This document shows positions 16,358 through 25,253 of a DNA stretch of 64,000 bases, piece after piece. The position numbers were made by a program, and so were the translations under genes. The DNA is from CAMTUW01 sp947085035 (GTDB taxonomy: Bacteria > Actinomycetota > Coriobacteriia > Anaerosomatales > PHET01), in contig CAMTUW010000010.1 of NCBI GenBank assembly GCA_947085035.1, positions 1 through 64,000 of the forward strand, in the 5' to 3' direction. Under the pieces are notes generated by a model that had not been told where the DNA came from, did no database searches, and saw only the letters and a program-made list of their open reading frames with translations. Each line of letters starts with the position of its first letter. The first letter of the stretch is position 1.

Positions 16358-17400
16358 CTGCGGTCCTTCCTGGTTTGCGCGACTGTGATGCCCAGATGAC
16401 GACCGCACTGGGAGCACTCACCTGAATCGCCGAGCCCCACTGCGCGTGCCGAGAAACCCCGTCGCTCGACCGCCAGTGCGTCACATGCGGGGCACCTGGT
16501 GTCCTCGCCGCCCACCACATCCACGTTTCCCAGATAGACGAAGCGCAACCCCTCCTCGATACCGATCGACCGCGCGCGCACGAGTGTCTCGAGCGGTGTC
16601 GGCGACAGGTGGGAGAACTCGAGACAGGGCGTGAACCTCGTCACGTGCCAAGGGGTCTCGGGGGAAAGCGATCGGGCGATCCACGAGGCGACGGCCCGGA
16701 GCTCCTCGTCGGAATCGTTCACGGTCGGAACAATGTTGGTCACGCACTCGACGTGCAGGCCGTGGGTGCGCAACGCGAGTTCTGCAGCGACGCGAACGGC
16801 CTCGGGATCGGACACGTGACACAGACGCTGGTAGGTCTCGTCGAAGAATCCTTTGATGTCCGTGCGCCACACGTCGATCGCTTCCGCGAAGAGTTCGAGT
16901 CCGGCCGGGGTCACGTACCCGTTGGTCACCATGACGGTGTAGAGCCCTGCGGCCTTCGCCAGCCGAGCGCAGTCGAGCACGTACTCGAGCCAGATCACCG
17001 GTTCGTTGTACGTCCACGCAACGCCCTCGCACCCCTGATGAAGGGCCAGCGAGACGACCTCGGATGGCTCCACGCGACGTAGAGCCGCGATCTGGGCTGC
17101 ATCAGGATGAGAGATGCGCCAGTTCTGGCAGTGGCCGCACCTCATGGAGCAGCCGACTCCGCCGACCGACAGAGCGCGTGAGCCCGGGCGGAAGTGGAAG
17201 ACGGGCTTCTTCTCGATCGGGTCGGCCGCAATCGAGCTCACCAAGCCATAGGTGAGCGCTCTGAGGCTACCGCCGATGACGCCCCGCGCACCGCAGATTC
17301 CGCGGCCGCCTTCGGCTATCAAGCACGCGTTCGGACACAGACCGCAGCGAACACGCTCGTCTTCAAGCTTCCACAGCAGCGCGTCATGCACTGTACCCAC
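16354..17400 (-). CDS. amrS: AmrS-type radical SAM protein (AmmeMemoRadiSam family)
   Basis: A 348-residue radical SAM enzyme of the pyruvate-formate-lyase-activase-like family named AmmeMemoRadiSam. The cluster motif is C84-x3-C88-x2-C91 (GCSMRCGHCQNW). N-terminal cysteines 19, 22, 26 and 36 (CGLCPNAC) and the family stretch YGLVSSIAADPIEKKP precede it. The C-terminus adds a four-cysteine zinc ribbon (CPAC, CSQC). The usual partners, an AMMECR1-domain and a Memo-like protein, are not in this window; the reaction of the trio is unknown. GTG at 17400 is the preferred start (17391 is the alternative), lying against the stop of the GGDEF gene. Downstream it overlaps the DsbA-like gene. Confidence 0.88.
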   Translation of the reverse strand: MGTVHDALLWKLEDERVRCGLCPNACLIAEGGRGICGARGVIGGSLRALTYGLVSSIAADPIEKKPVFHFRPGSRALSVGGVGCSMRCGHCQNWRISHPDAAQIAALRRVEPSEVVSLALHQGCEGVAWTYNEPVIWLEYVLDCARLAKAAGLYTVMVTNGYVTPAGLELFAEAIDVWRTDIKGFFDETYQRLCHVSDPEAVRVAAELALRTHGLHVECVTNIVPTVNDSDEELRAVASWIARSLSPETPWHVTRFTPCLEFSHLSPTPLETLVRARSIGIEEGLRFVYLGNVDVVGGEDTRCPACDALAVERRGFSARAVGLGDSGECSQCGRHLGITVAQTRKDRR

Positions 17401-17401
17401 C

Positions 17402-19222
17402 CTATCCCGAAGCCAGTTCCACGCGGTCACGCCCATGTCGCTTCGCACGGTACAGAGCCGCATCCGCGGCTTCGAGCAGCTTCTCGGCGGTGTGGTTCTC
17501 CTGCCCGTAGGCCGCCACACCAACCGAGGCCGCTGTGCGCAGACGTCGCCCGTCGCCCGAATCGACCCGCAACCCCCGAAGCGCCGCACGAATCTTCTCA
17601 GCGACCGCCCATGCGTCGGTCTTGGTCGTGCTGGGCAAGATGAGAGCGAACTCATCTCCACCGTAGCGCACGGCGTGGTCCATCACCCGGATCTCCGAGT
17701 TCAGCAGGACCCCGACGCTGCGCAGCAACGCATCTCCGGCTGCATGACCGTAAGAATCATTGACGTCTTTGAAGGAATCCAAGTCAAGCATTATGAGCGA
17801 GAACGGGGTCCCGTGACGCTCGGCGCGCGCAACCTCTTCGGCGAGTCTCGCATTGAACGCTCGGCGATTGAGCAGGCCCGTGAGCTCGTCGGTCACGGCT
17901 TCCATCGCGAAGCGCTCGCGCTCGCGAGTGAGACGTTTCCTCGCCAAGGGGAAACACAGGTCCCATGACGAGTTGCCCAGCCAGATCGCGGCCGCGTGCT
18001 CCACGCACGTATCGTAGCCGCAAGCGCCGCAGTCGATGACGGCGCTTCGGCTCGCGAACTCCCCCGCAACCAACACGCGATCGACCTCATCGTCATCGGG
18101 CACGATGACTGGCGCCGGACATGGCTCGAACCTGCGAATCATGTCGATGGGTGGGAGCGCCGAAAGGAAAGTGCGTGAGTCGACTTCAGGCGCCGGCAAC
18201 CGCTCGCGATGGACCGCGTCGACATTGCGCTTCGCAAAGACCGACATCTTCTGGTTCACAGTGGGGCCGTCAACGCAGCCCTCGCAGCACAGCATGTCGA
18301 CCACCGACGGGGCGGTCTCGCCGCGCACGATCGCGGTGAGTAGCCGATCGATATCGGCGAGCCCTCTGACCGAGACCATGTCGCGGTCGGTGCGGTCGCT
18401 CGCACGAAGAGTACGTCGCGGGAAGCCGTCAATCGCCGAGAGCTGCTTGGCGGCCTCGATGCGATGGGTCCGGCCGACCGCCATGGGCACCGCGAGCCCC
18501 TGCTCGATCAGCAAACGTAGTTCATCGAAGCCGATCGCGACGTCCACCGCGCCGGCCACCGAGGGGTGATGGATCTCGTCCTTGCGCGCCCAGCAGGGCG
18601 AGACATAGACGATAAGGACCTCATCCACGCGAAGTGCCCGCAGGAGTCGCGCTTGGACGACGTAGGGCGACATGAGGGGCACGAGCGCGGTGGTCAGTTC
18701 GGGGTAGAAGCGCCGGACCCAATCGACGGCCACGGGACACGTTGAACGCAGTCGAGGCAACGTCGCATCGACTCGAACATGTACCTGCTCGTAGGCCGCG
18801 GCGATGAGTTCCTCGCCCAAGACGGTCGATTCGACGTCGGCGAAACCGAGCGCGAAAAGAGCCTCGTCGACCTCTGTGCGAGACATCGGATGCATCGCGG
18901 CGATGTGCTCGCTGGCGAGAAGGGCGATGACCGGCACCGCGGATGCAAGCGCCGCACGGACGCGCCCCAGATCATCTCGCACGACATTCGAGGTGGTCTT
19001 GCATCCGGTGACGCAGGCGCCACACTTCACGCACCGTTCGTGGATGACCTCGGTTCTGTCATCGACGACGCGCAGCGCGCGGGCGGGACACTGCCTGACA
19101 CATCCCCAGCACGTCACACATTCATCGCGCGTATGGCTGATGAGCGCCTCGCCCGAAAACGGGATGACCACCCTGCGGATCGGTGGATCCGATACGCTCA
19201 CGAACCTCTCCCCCCGGCTCAC
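17402..19222 (-). CDS. ferredoxin/[FeFe]-hydrogenase-like sensor fused to a GGDEF diguanylate cyclase
   Basis: A 606-residue multidomain protein. Two [4Fe-4S] ferredoxin motifs (C35/38/41/45 and C64/67/70/74) are followed by an iron-hydrogenase large-subunit-like domain with degenerate H-cluster motifs. These are STCP (Cys162), SPCWARKDE (Cys210) and MLCCEGC (Cys312, Cys316). In catalytic enzymes the first motif is TSCCP; the proton-relay cysteine is Thr161 here and the lysine of motif 2 aligns with Arg213, so H2 turnover is doubtful and sensing is more likely. A four-cysteine FeS domain (398, 401, 406, 423) leads to a GGDEF domain (YGGDEF at 520-525) with an intact RxxD inhibitory site (512-515). 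It should make c-di-GMP in response to redox state, H2 or CO. The GTG start overlaps the queT stop (GTGA). Confidence 0.88.
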   Translation of the reverse strand: MSRGERFVSVSDPPIRRVVIPFSGEALISHTRDECVTCWGCVRQCPARALRVVDDRTEVIHERCVKCGACVTGCKTTSNVVRDDLGRVRAALASAVPVIALLASEHIAAMHPMSRTEVDEALFALGFADVESTVLGEELIAAAYEQVHVRVDATLPRLRSTCPVAVDWVRRFYPELTTALVPLMSPYVVQARLLRALRVDEVLIVYVSPCWARKDEIHHPSVAGAVDVAIGFDELRLLIEQGLAVPMAVGRTHRIEAAKQLSAIDGFPRRTLRASDRTDRDMVSVRGLADIDRLLTAIVRGETAPSVVDMLCCEGCVDGPTVNQKMSVFAKRNVDAVHRERLPAPEVDSRTFLSALPPIDMIRRFEPCPAPVIVPDDDEVDRVLVAGEFASRSAVIDCGACGYDTCVEHAAAIWLGNSSWDLCFPLARKRLTRERERFAMEAVTDELTGLLNRRAFNARLAEEVARAERHGTPFSLIMLDLDSFKDVNDSYGHAAGDALLRSVGVLLNSEIRVMDHAVRYGGDEFALILPSTTKTDAWAVAEKIRAALRGLRVDSGDGRRLRTAASVGVAAYGQENHTAEKLLEAADAALYRAKRHGRDRVELASG

Positions 19223-19782
19223 TCGTCACGCGAGATAATCTTCCCTAATCCTAGCCGTTCCAACGCGATCAGGAGAGGCATCCCCAGTCCGTAGAGGACC
19301 GTCGCCTGCCCGAGGCCGACGAAGACCACACCCACAAGGTACATCATCGCCCACTGGCCCTCAAAATCGATACCGAGAATGGGGATGCGGTACAGGCCCA
19401 ACCCTTTGACCAGAAGCGGCAGGTACGCGGGCACGATCAGCGCGTTCGCAAGCACCGGCCCCAGCAGCGCGAGCCACTTCGAGCTGCGAAAACGCCACGT
19501 CCACAGAGCACCGAGGGCGGTAGCGAGCGAGCCGAACACGACGTCGAGCAAGGCGAGAGGTCCAAGTGTCGCGAGATTGAACGCGTTGGCGATGGCAGAC
19601 CCCAGCGCAAGCCCTGGAATCGCCGCGGGCGTGAACATGGCAAGTACGGTGACAGCCTCGCTCACGCGGAACTGGATGGGGCCCCATGCGAGAGCCGACA
19701 TCGTCTGCAGCGCGAGCAGCGTGACGCCCGCGTACACGCCGGCGATCAGGGCGGCCCGAGCGATGAGGCGCGTTCGGTTCAC
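19219..19782 (-). CDS. queT: QueT family membrane transporter
   Basis: A 187-residue hydrophobic protein of the QueT family, proposed substrate-capture components for queuosine precursors in energy-coupling-factor uptake. Family features include the start RLIARAALIAGVYAGVTL, QFRVSEAVTVLAMFTPAAIPG and the GLALGSAIANAF loop. The GTG start follows AAAGGA. The 75-nt upstream spacer lacks the A-rich tail expected of a preQ1 riboswitch. It starts 75 nt after the HD-GYP gene and overlaps the sensor-GGDEF gene, so it may be co-transcribed with both. Confidence 0.85.
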   Translation of the reverse strand: MNRTRLIARAALIAGVYAGVTLLALQTMSALAWGPIQFRVSEAVTVLAMFTPAAIPGLALGSAIANAFNLATLGPLALLDVVFGSLATALGALWTWRFRSSKWLALLGPVLANALIVPAYLPLLVKGLGLYRIPILGIDFEGQWAMMYLVGVVFVGLGQATVLYGLGMPLLIALERLGLGKIISRDE

Positions 19783-19857
19783 GGGTCAGGTCCTTTCCAG
19801 CGGAGTTGGCGCAGTGCGCCGAGGCAGCGGGATTCTAGCAACTGCCCGCCAGCCGCG

Positions 19858-21936
19858 CTAGGAGGGAAGGACCGGCCCGGCCTCATCCCGGGCAACGAAC
19901 AGACCGGTGCCGCCGGCCACAGCCATGCGTTCGAGCGCGTCGAGGAAGGCCGCGACCACCCGCGGGTCGAACTGGGTGCCCACGGCTGTCTCCAGCTCTG
20001 CGCGGGCCTCCGGTGAAGTGAGCTTCTTCGCATAGGTGCGCTCACTTGTCATGGCGTCGTAGGCATCGGCCACACACAGGATGCGGGCGAGCAGCGGGAT
20101 CTTCTCGCCTTTGAGACCATGCGGGTAACCCTTGCCGTCCCAGCGTTCATGGTGGTGGAGGATGATCGGTGTCAGCGACTTCAGGAATTCGATCTGATCA
20201 ACGATCGAGGCTCCCAGCTCGACATGCTTTCGCACCAACGCCAACTCCTCGTCGCTGAGTTGACTCGGCTTGAGCAGGATCTCGCCAGGGATACCCGCCT
20301 TGCCCACGTCGTGAAGAATACCAGCGAACTTGAGTTGATCGACCGCCTCGTGGCCCAACCCGAGCTCCTCGCCGATCCTCACTGCGTAATCCATCACGCG
20401 GCCCGCGTGTCCGCTCGTCGCCCGCTCGCCCAAGTCGAGCGTGGCCGACAACGCCGCGATGGTCTTGGCGTAGTCGTTTCGAATGCGTGTGAACAGCGCA
20501 GCCCGACCGAAAGCCGCACCGCCGTGGGCGGCGATCCCCTCCAGGAGCGCATGGTCCTGAGCACCGAACGGGCACGCCTCCTCACGCGCGACGAACACCT
20601 GTCCGACATCGAGGTCGCCGTGGCGCAGATCCGCGATAGCAAGGGCCCAATCGTCGGAGTCCTCGCCTTCGACGAGACTTCCGCTGTGCGAGACGAACCG
20701 CACGTCTCGAATCGGATCCGCCTTCACGTCACGTCCCGAGACCTGCGAGAGGAACTCGTCGACGGTCGCTCGCGAAACCTGGCCGCACAGCGCGACGTCG
20801 GCACGATCGCTGCCCCACCCGGTGAAGACGAGCCCGGCGACTCGATACGAGAACGCCTTCCCAAGCACACTGGACAGTAGATTCGCAACGCCGTCGATAT
20901 CGGTCTGCGCACCCAGCGCGGTGGCGAGCTCATTGAGCTGCGCATAACCCATCATCGCACGCTCCACCGCTTGGCGCTCGTCCTCACGATCGACGGCGAT
21001 GGCGATGAACTGGCCGAATCGACCCAAGCGCGCCACGCGGTCCTGGGCCAGCGGTAGGACTGACTGGGACAGGCGTACTTCCAGCACGCCGAGTACGCGC
21101 TCGCCTTGGGTCAGGGGCATCGCCAACGTGGCGTAGCCCTCCTTCCCGGGTGCGATGACGGTCCGTCTCGTTTCAGCGGCGCGACCAGCGGCCGTGGAGC
21201 GACTCGGAACGCGGGCGCCAAGCTGTCCTCGCCAGCCGTCTGTTCGTGCGACAACCTCAAGCGATGCGCCGATTGGACGGAGAATCGCTCCGGCTTGGCC
21301 GCCCACAAGGTTGACTGCCTCCTCGGTGATTCCGCCCAGAGCCCCTGCGTCAAGACGCTGGGTCGCTGCGACGTGTCTTCCCGCCGAGGCGAACAGTTTC
21401 AGCTCGTCTATTCGTTCACTCGCAGTGATGCGCTCCACGAACGCGTCGAGAACCGTGATCGCGCTCGAAGTGGCCATCGTCAGGTATGACTCAACCTGTC
21501 GTCTCGGGATGACCGGGAGCGCCTTGACCGTCCTGCGCGCCATCTCTTCGCTCACGCCCCTCGCCAGCAGGTGTTCGTAGAGTCCCCGACGTTCGCGCGT
21601 CGACGTGACGAAGCCAGTCAGCACCACGTGAGCGAGTACCCGACCTCTATGCACCACCGGCGAGTACAATGCCGCGAGTCCGGCTCGACAGATGATCCGA
21701 CCGGTGTCCGCATCTGGCGCGGGACACGTGTCAAAGCAGGTCAACGGGCCCATGGTCCCAACATCGGTGGCAAGATGACAGTAGCCGCACCGATGACCGC
21801 CCGCCAACAACTCACACGCTCCGAAGTCCATGACAGAGACCGAGACCCCGGTCCCCTGGAACAGCGCGTCGGCGGCCGTACGCCACTCGGGAAGCGAGAA
21901 GGCACGAGCAGCGATTTCACGATCTGTTGCGGGCAC
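19858..21936 (-). CDS. PocR-type sensory domain + GAF + HD-GYP c-di-GMP phosphodiesterase
   Basis: A 692-residue cytoplasmic receptor. The N-terminal domain (1-165) has the cysteine pattern of the PocR ligand-binding domain (C50/C53, C67/C71, C83). Two GAF-like regions follow (about 180-310 and 335-475). The HD-GYP domain (490-670) has LHDVGK with H542-D543, HHHERWDGKGYP with GYP at 603-605, and DAYDAMTSER, so it looks catalytically competent for c-di-GMP hydrolysis. PocR domains are known or proposed to bind small hydrocarbon derivatives or C1 compounds; the ligand is unknown here. The GTG start follows GGAAGG. Confidence 0.9.
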   Translation of the reverse strand: MPATDREIAARAFSLPEWRTAADALFQGTGVSVSVMDFGACELLAGGHRCGYCHLATDVGTMGPLTCFDTCPAPDADTGRIICRAGLAALYSPVVHRGRVLAHVVLTGFVTSTRERRGLYEHLLARGVSEEMARRTVKALPVIPRRQVESYLTMATSSAITVLDAFVERITASERIDELKLFASAGRHVAATQRLDAGALGGITEEAVNLVGGQAGAILRPIGASLEVVARTDGWRGQLGARVPSRSTAAGRAAETRRTVIAPGKEGYATLAMPLTQGERVLGVLEVRLSQSVLPLAQDRVARLGRFGQFIAIAVDREDERQAVERAMMGYAQLNELATALGAQTDIDGVANLLSSVLGKAFSYRVAGLVFTGWGSDRADVALCGQVSRATVDEFLSQVSGRDVKADPIRDVRFVSHSGSLVEGEDSDDWALAIADLRHGDLDVGQVFVAREEACPFGAQDHALLEGIAAHGGAAFGRAALFTRIRNDYAKTIAALSATLDLGERATSGHAGRVMDYAVRIGEELGLGHEAVDQLKFAGILHDVGKAGIPGEILLKPSQLSDEELALVRKHVELGASIVDQIEFLKSLTPIILHHHERWDGKGYPHGLKGEKIPLLARILCVADAYDAMTSERTYAKKLTSPEARAELETAVGTQFDPRVVAAFLDALERMAVAGGTGLFVARDEAGPVLPS

Positions 21937-22011
21937 GCGAAAACCTTCCGAACGGAAAGCGCACGATCTGAAGCAGATATCGGCTTCGCTGACACGGAAC
22001 TTGAATCGACG

Positions 22012-23496
22012 TCAGACGCGACCACGGTTCAAAACGATCGCAAAGGTCGTGCCTACTCCGGGCTGACTGTCGACCGCGATCGTGCCCCCCATGCTGTGAA
22101 CGATACTTCTCGCGATCGCGAGTCCCAAGCCGAAGCCCGATTCGCCCTCCGCACGCGCCTGATCGCTTCGGAAGAAGCGATCGAACAGGCGGGGGATGTC
22201 TTCGGGGGGGATACCCCGTCCCGTGTCGCTCACGGTGATGGTGATCTCGTCACGCCGCCTCATGGTGTCAAGCGTGACACTTCCACCCGCTGGCGTGTAC
22301 TTCCCAGCGTTGTCCAGGAGAATCGATAAGACGTCTTCGAGTCGATCCGAATCGCCGATCATGATGAGCGACTCATCTCTCGGTCCGACGAATTCGATGT
22401 CTCGGTCGAGGTACCTGCTCGCGGTCGCGGCGAGGCGCTCCCTCGCGAGGGCGTTGAGGTCGAGCCGTTCTGACTTGAGCCGGAGCCCCTGATCCGCGTG
22501 CAGCAGATTGAGCAGGTCACTCGTCAGTCGCGCCATGCGGGCGGATTCTCGATCGATCGCGTCGACGGCCTCCTCGCGCACCGCCGCATCCGCACCACCC
22601 CATGCCCTCAGGATGCTCGTGTACCCGCGGATGCCCGCGACAGGAGTTGCGAGTTCGTGAGACGCGTCGGCCACGAAGCGACCCTGTGCCTCCGAGCGCC
22701 TCTGCAGCCGGTCGATGAGCCGGTTCAGCGACCGCGCCAACTGGGCGATCTCGTTGCTGCCCTCCTCCGGCAAACGATCATCCAAACGGCCCGCATCGAT
22801 CGAGTCGGCGGCCCTGCGCAGATTCGCGATCAGATTCAGCACCCATGCCATCGAGGTCTGCATCAACACGACCATGACGAACATCGCGAGAATCGCAAGC
22901 GCGCTCATGGGCGTTCGAATCGTGTCGATCATGCGCTCTTCGGTGACCGGGTGGTAGATGACATCCAAGACACCGAGCCGCCCTCCAGGCAAGCGAACCG
23001 GCACGTGGGCGGCGTTCAGTCCCAGATCAGCTTGGGTGATCAGCCCCGTGACGAGCGGGCCTTTGCGCACGACGCTGTAGGTCGTCTTGCCCTGCGTGAT
23101 AGCAGCGACATGATCGCCCGAAGTCGCGCCGGACGTGGCGGCACCCTCCGATGACCAGATGTCCGTACCGTCAGATGCGCGCAAGACGAACTCCGCACCG
23201 GCGAGACCCGCCCCCTGCAGAAGCGCCGGAATTCGCTCGAGCAAGACCGCCTCGGCCACACGCGCCGCCTCTGCGCCGTGAAGCCCCTCCCTCTCAAGCG
23301 TCTGTTCGGACTCCGTTACGGCTTCGCCGAGCAGAACGGCTGCAGACGACGCGACACGAGCGCCCGTCTCACTGACGACGACCCGCATCCCCTCGGACAC
23401 AACAACGTACGTCGTGAGCGCGAACCCTCCGACTACGAGTACGGCGAAGAGAACCGAGGCGAGGAAGAGCCACACCCTGAGTGAGCGGTCGCGCAT
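22012..23496 (-). CDS. membrane sensor histidine kinase
   Basis: A 494-residue HK1-type kinase. It has a first membrane helix (7-32), an extracytoplasmic sensor loop (33-195), a second helix (196-219) and HAMP (220-272). The dimerisation domain carries phosphoacceptor His280 (ASHELATPVAG). The ATPase domain has N (ILLDNAGKYTP), G1 (DTGRGIP), F and G2 (GFGLGLAIA) boxes. It starts directly after the stop of its response regulator with no intervening base, so the two form a co-translated pair. The signal is unknown. Confidence 0.95.
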   Translation of the reverse strand: MRDRSLRVWLFLASVLFAVLVVGGFALTTYVVVSEGMRVVVSETGARVASSAAVLLGEAVTESEQTLEREGLHGAEAARVAEAVLLERIPALLQGAGLAGAEFVLRASDGTDIWSSEGAATSGATSGDHVAAITQGKTTYSVVRKGPLVTGLITQADLGLNAAHVPVRLPGGRLGVLDVIYHPVTEERMIDTIRTPMSALAILAMFVMVVLMQTSMAWVLNLIANLRRAADSIDAGRLDDRLPEEGSNEIAQLARSLNRLIDRLQRRSEAQGRFVADASHELATPVAGIRGYTSILRAWGGADAAVREEAVDAIDRESARMARLTSDLLNLLHADQGLRLKSERLDLNALARERLAATASRYLDRDIEFVGPRDESLIMIGDSDRLEDVLSILLDNAGKYTPAGGSVTLDTMRRRDEITITVSDTGRGIPPEDIPRLFDRFFRSDQARAEGESGFGLGLAIARSIVHSMGGTIAVDSQPGVGTTFAIVLNRGRV

Positions 23497-24183
23497 CTAT
23501 CCCCTCGCGAAGAAATAGCCCACGCCCCTGATGGTACGGATGATCTGGTTGTCCTTGTCACCGATCTTGTTGCGCAGGTGACATACGAACACCTCGATGA
23601 CGTTGCTGTCCGATGTGTGCTGGCCAGCCCAGACCTTGTCCAAGATCTCGTCGCGACTGATCACCCGGCCGGCGTTGATGACGAAGAACTCGAGCAGATC
23701 GTACTCCTTGGCGGTGAACTTCTCGACCTCACCGGCTACCGTGATGGTGCGGGACTGCGGATCGATTTCGATGTTGCCCGCCCTGTACTGCGAGGATTCC
23801 TTGTCAGGCTCAGCCCGCTTCAGCAGCGCGCGAACTCGAGACAAGAGCTCCGGCACCTCGAACGGCTTGCGCAGATAGTCGTCAGCGCCAGCATCAAACC
23901 CCCTGACCACGTCTTGGGTCTCAGAGCGCGCGGTCAACATGAGGATCGGCATGACGGCACCCTTCTCGCGCAGCGCGGTCGCGATCTCAAGACCGTCCAT
24001 CCCCGGTAGCATCAGGTCCAGGATCATGAGGTCCGGGACGAACTGCTCGACCGCTGACAGGGCGTTGGAGCCGTCGGTGATCCTGAGGACATCGAAGCCG
24101 ACGTGCCCCAGCTCGAGCTCGACGAAACGTCCGATGCTGGCGTCGTCTTCAACGATCAGGATCCGTGTCTGCCTGCCTTCCAT
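23497..24183 (-). CDS. OmpR/PhoB-family response regulator
   Basis: A 228-residue regulator. Its receiver domain has the acidic pocket VEDD, phosphoacceptor Asp56 (MILDLMLPGMDG) and the switch lysine in LRKPF. Its C-terminal winged helix (KFTAKEYDLLEFFVINAG, VWAGQHTSDSNVIEVFVCHL, IRGVGYFF) is of the OmpR/PhoB type. AAGGAG sets the ATG. It begins 12 nt after asd, so a transcript from lysC could read through asd into this two-component pair. Confidence 0.96.
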   Translation of the reverse strand: MEGRQTRILIVEDDASIGRFVELELGHVGFDVLRITDGSNALSAVEQFVPDLMILDLMLPGMDGLEIATALREKGAVMPILMLTARSETQDVVRGFDAGADDYLRKPFEVPELLSRVRALLKRAEPDKESSQYRAGNIEIDPQSRTITVAGEVEKFTAKEYDLLEFFVINAGRVISRDEILDKVWAGQHTSDSNVIEVFVCHLRNKIGDKDNQIIRTIRGVGYFFARG

Positions 24184-24195
24184 CTGATCACTCCT

Positions 24196-25251
24196 TCACT
24201 GATACGGCGAACAACGCGACGATGAAGCTCGACTCACCAACAGCTCCGCGATCTGGACCGCGTTGAGCGCGGCACCCTTGCGAATCTGATCGGCAACCAC
24301 CCACATCGACAACCCGTGCGGGACGGTCGAATCCACCCTCAGGCGACCGACATAGATGTCATCGGTCCCCTCGAGCATCGCGGGCATCGGATACGTGTTC
24401 GAGGCGGGCTCGTCGAGCAACGTGATCCCTCTGGCCCGCATGAGCGCGGCTCGGGCGTCGTCGAGGGTGATCGGTACAGAGAACTCGACGTTGATCGCCT
24501 CTGAATGACACCTGAGCACGGGTACTCGCACGCATGTCGCTGACACCTCGATGTCGGGTGCGTCCATGATCTTCTTCGTCTCGACAGCCATCTTCCATTC
24601 TTCTTTGGTCGAGCCGTCTTCGAGGAAGACATCGATGTGCGGGATGCAGTTGAACGCTATCCGATGCACGAACTGCTCGACATGGATCTCTTGCCCGCGA
24701 AGAAGATCGCCTGTCTGGCTGTACAGCTCGTGCATGGCCGCCTGTCCTGCCCCGGACGCCGCTTGGTACGTCGAGACAACGATGCGGCGTATCGGCGCGA
24801 TGCGGTGCAGCGGGTTCAGGGCGACGACCATCTGGATGGTCGAGCAGTTCGGATTCGCGATGACGCCACGGTGCGTCTTCGCGACATTCGGGTTGACCTC
24901 CGGGACCACCAGCGGGACGTCTGCGTCCATGCGAAACGCCGATGAGTTGTCGATCATCACCGCACCGGCACTCGTCACCGCGTCTCGATACTGCTTGCTC
25001 ACGCTGGCCCCGGCACTGAACAAGGCGATGTCGACACCCTCAAAGCTGCCAGCGGTCAGCTCTTCGACGACGAGTTCGTCGTCACCGAAGGGAACGCTCT
25101 TACCCGCCGACCTTGCCGACGCGAGCGCGATCACCTGTTCGGCGGGAAACGCTCTTTGCGCGAGAACTCTCAGCATCTCGACGCCCACCGCCCCGGTGGC
25201 GCCCACCACCGCCACGACCGGCTGTTCGGGCATCGCCTTGCTCCAAGCCAT
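24196..25251 (-). CDS. asd: aspartate-semialdehyde dehydrogenase
   Basis: A 351-residue enzyme that reduces aspartyl phosphate to aspartate semialdehyde for Lys, Met, Thr and diaminopimelate synthesis. It has an N-terminal NADP loop (VVGATGAVG), DNSSAFRMD, the catalytic Cys136 (ANPNCSTIQ) and the later HRIAFNCIPHID block. The start MAWSKAMPEQ follows GAGGAGGG; a second ATG six codons later also has a GGAG. Its start codon lies just after the lysC stop, so lysC and asd form an operon. Confidence 0.96.
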   Translation of the reverse strand: MAWSKAMPEQPVVAVVGATGAVGVEMLRVLAQRAFPAEQVIALASARSAGKSVPFGDDELVVEELTAGSFEGVDIALFSAGASVSKQYRDAVTSAGAVMIDNSSAFRMDADVPLVVPEVNPNVAKTHRGVIANPNCSTIQMVVALNPLHRIAPIRRIVVSTYQAASGAGQAAMHELYSQTGDLLRGQEIHVEQFVHRIAFNCIPHIDVFLEDGSTKEEWKMAVETKKIMDAPDIEVSATCVRVPVLRCHSEAINVEFSVPITLDDARAALMRARGITLLDEPASNTYPMPAMLEGTDDIYVGRLRVDSTVPHGLSMWVVADQIRKGAALNAVQIAELLVSRASSSRCSPYQ

Positions 25252-25253
25252 CC

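Noticed and set aside
17402..19222. Reading the Fe-S/GGDEF protein as a working [FeFe]-hydrogenase
   Set aside because: The proton-relay cysteine is missing from motif 1 (STCP), motif 2 has SPC with Arg213 instead of the lysine, and the protein ends in a signalling domain.
19783..19857. Possible preQ1 riboswitch before queT
   Set aside because: A small hairpin (GGCAG...CTGCC) is present, but the A-rich tail and conserved loop bases of preQ1 classes are missing.
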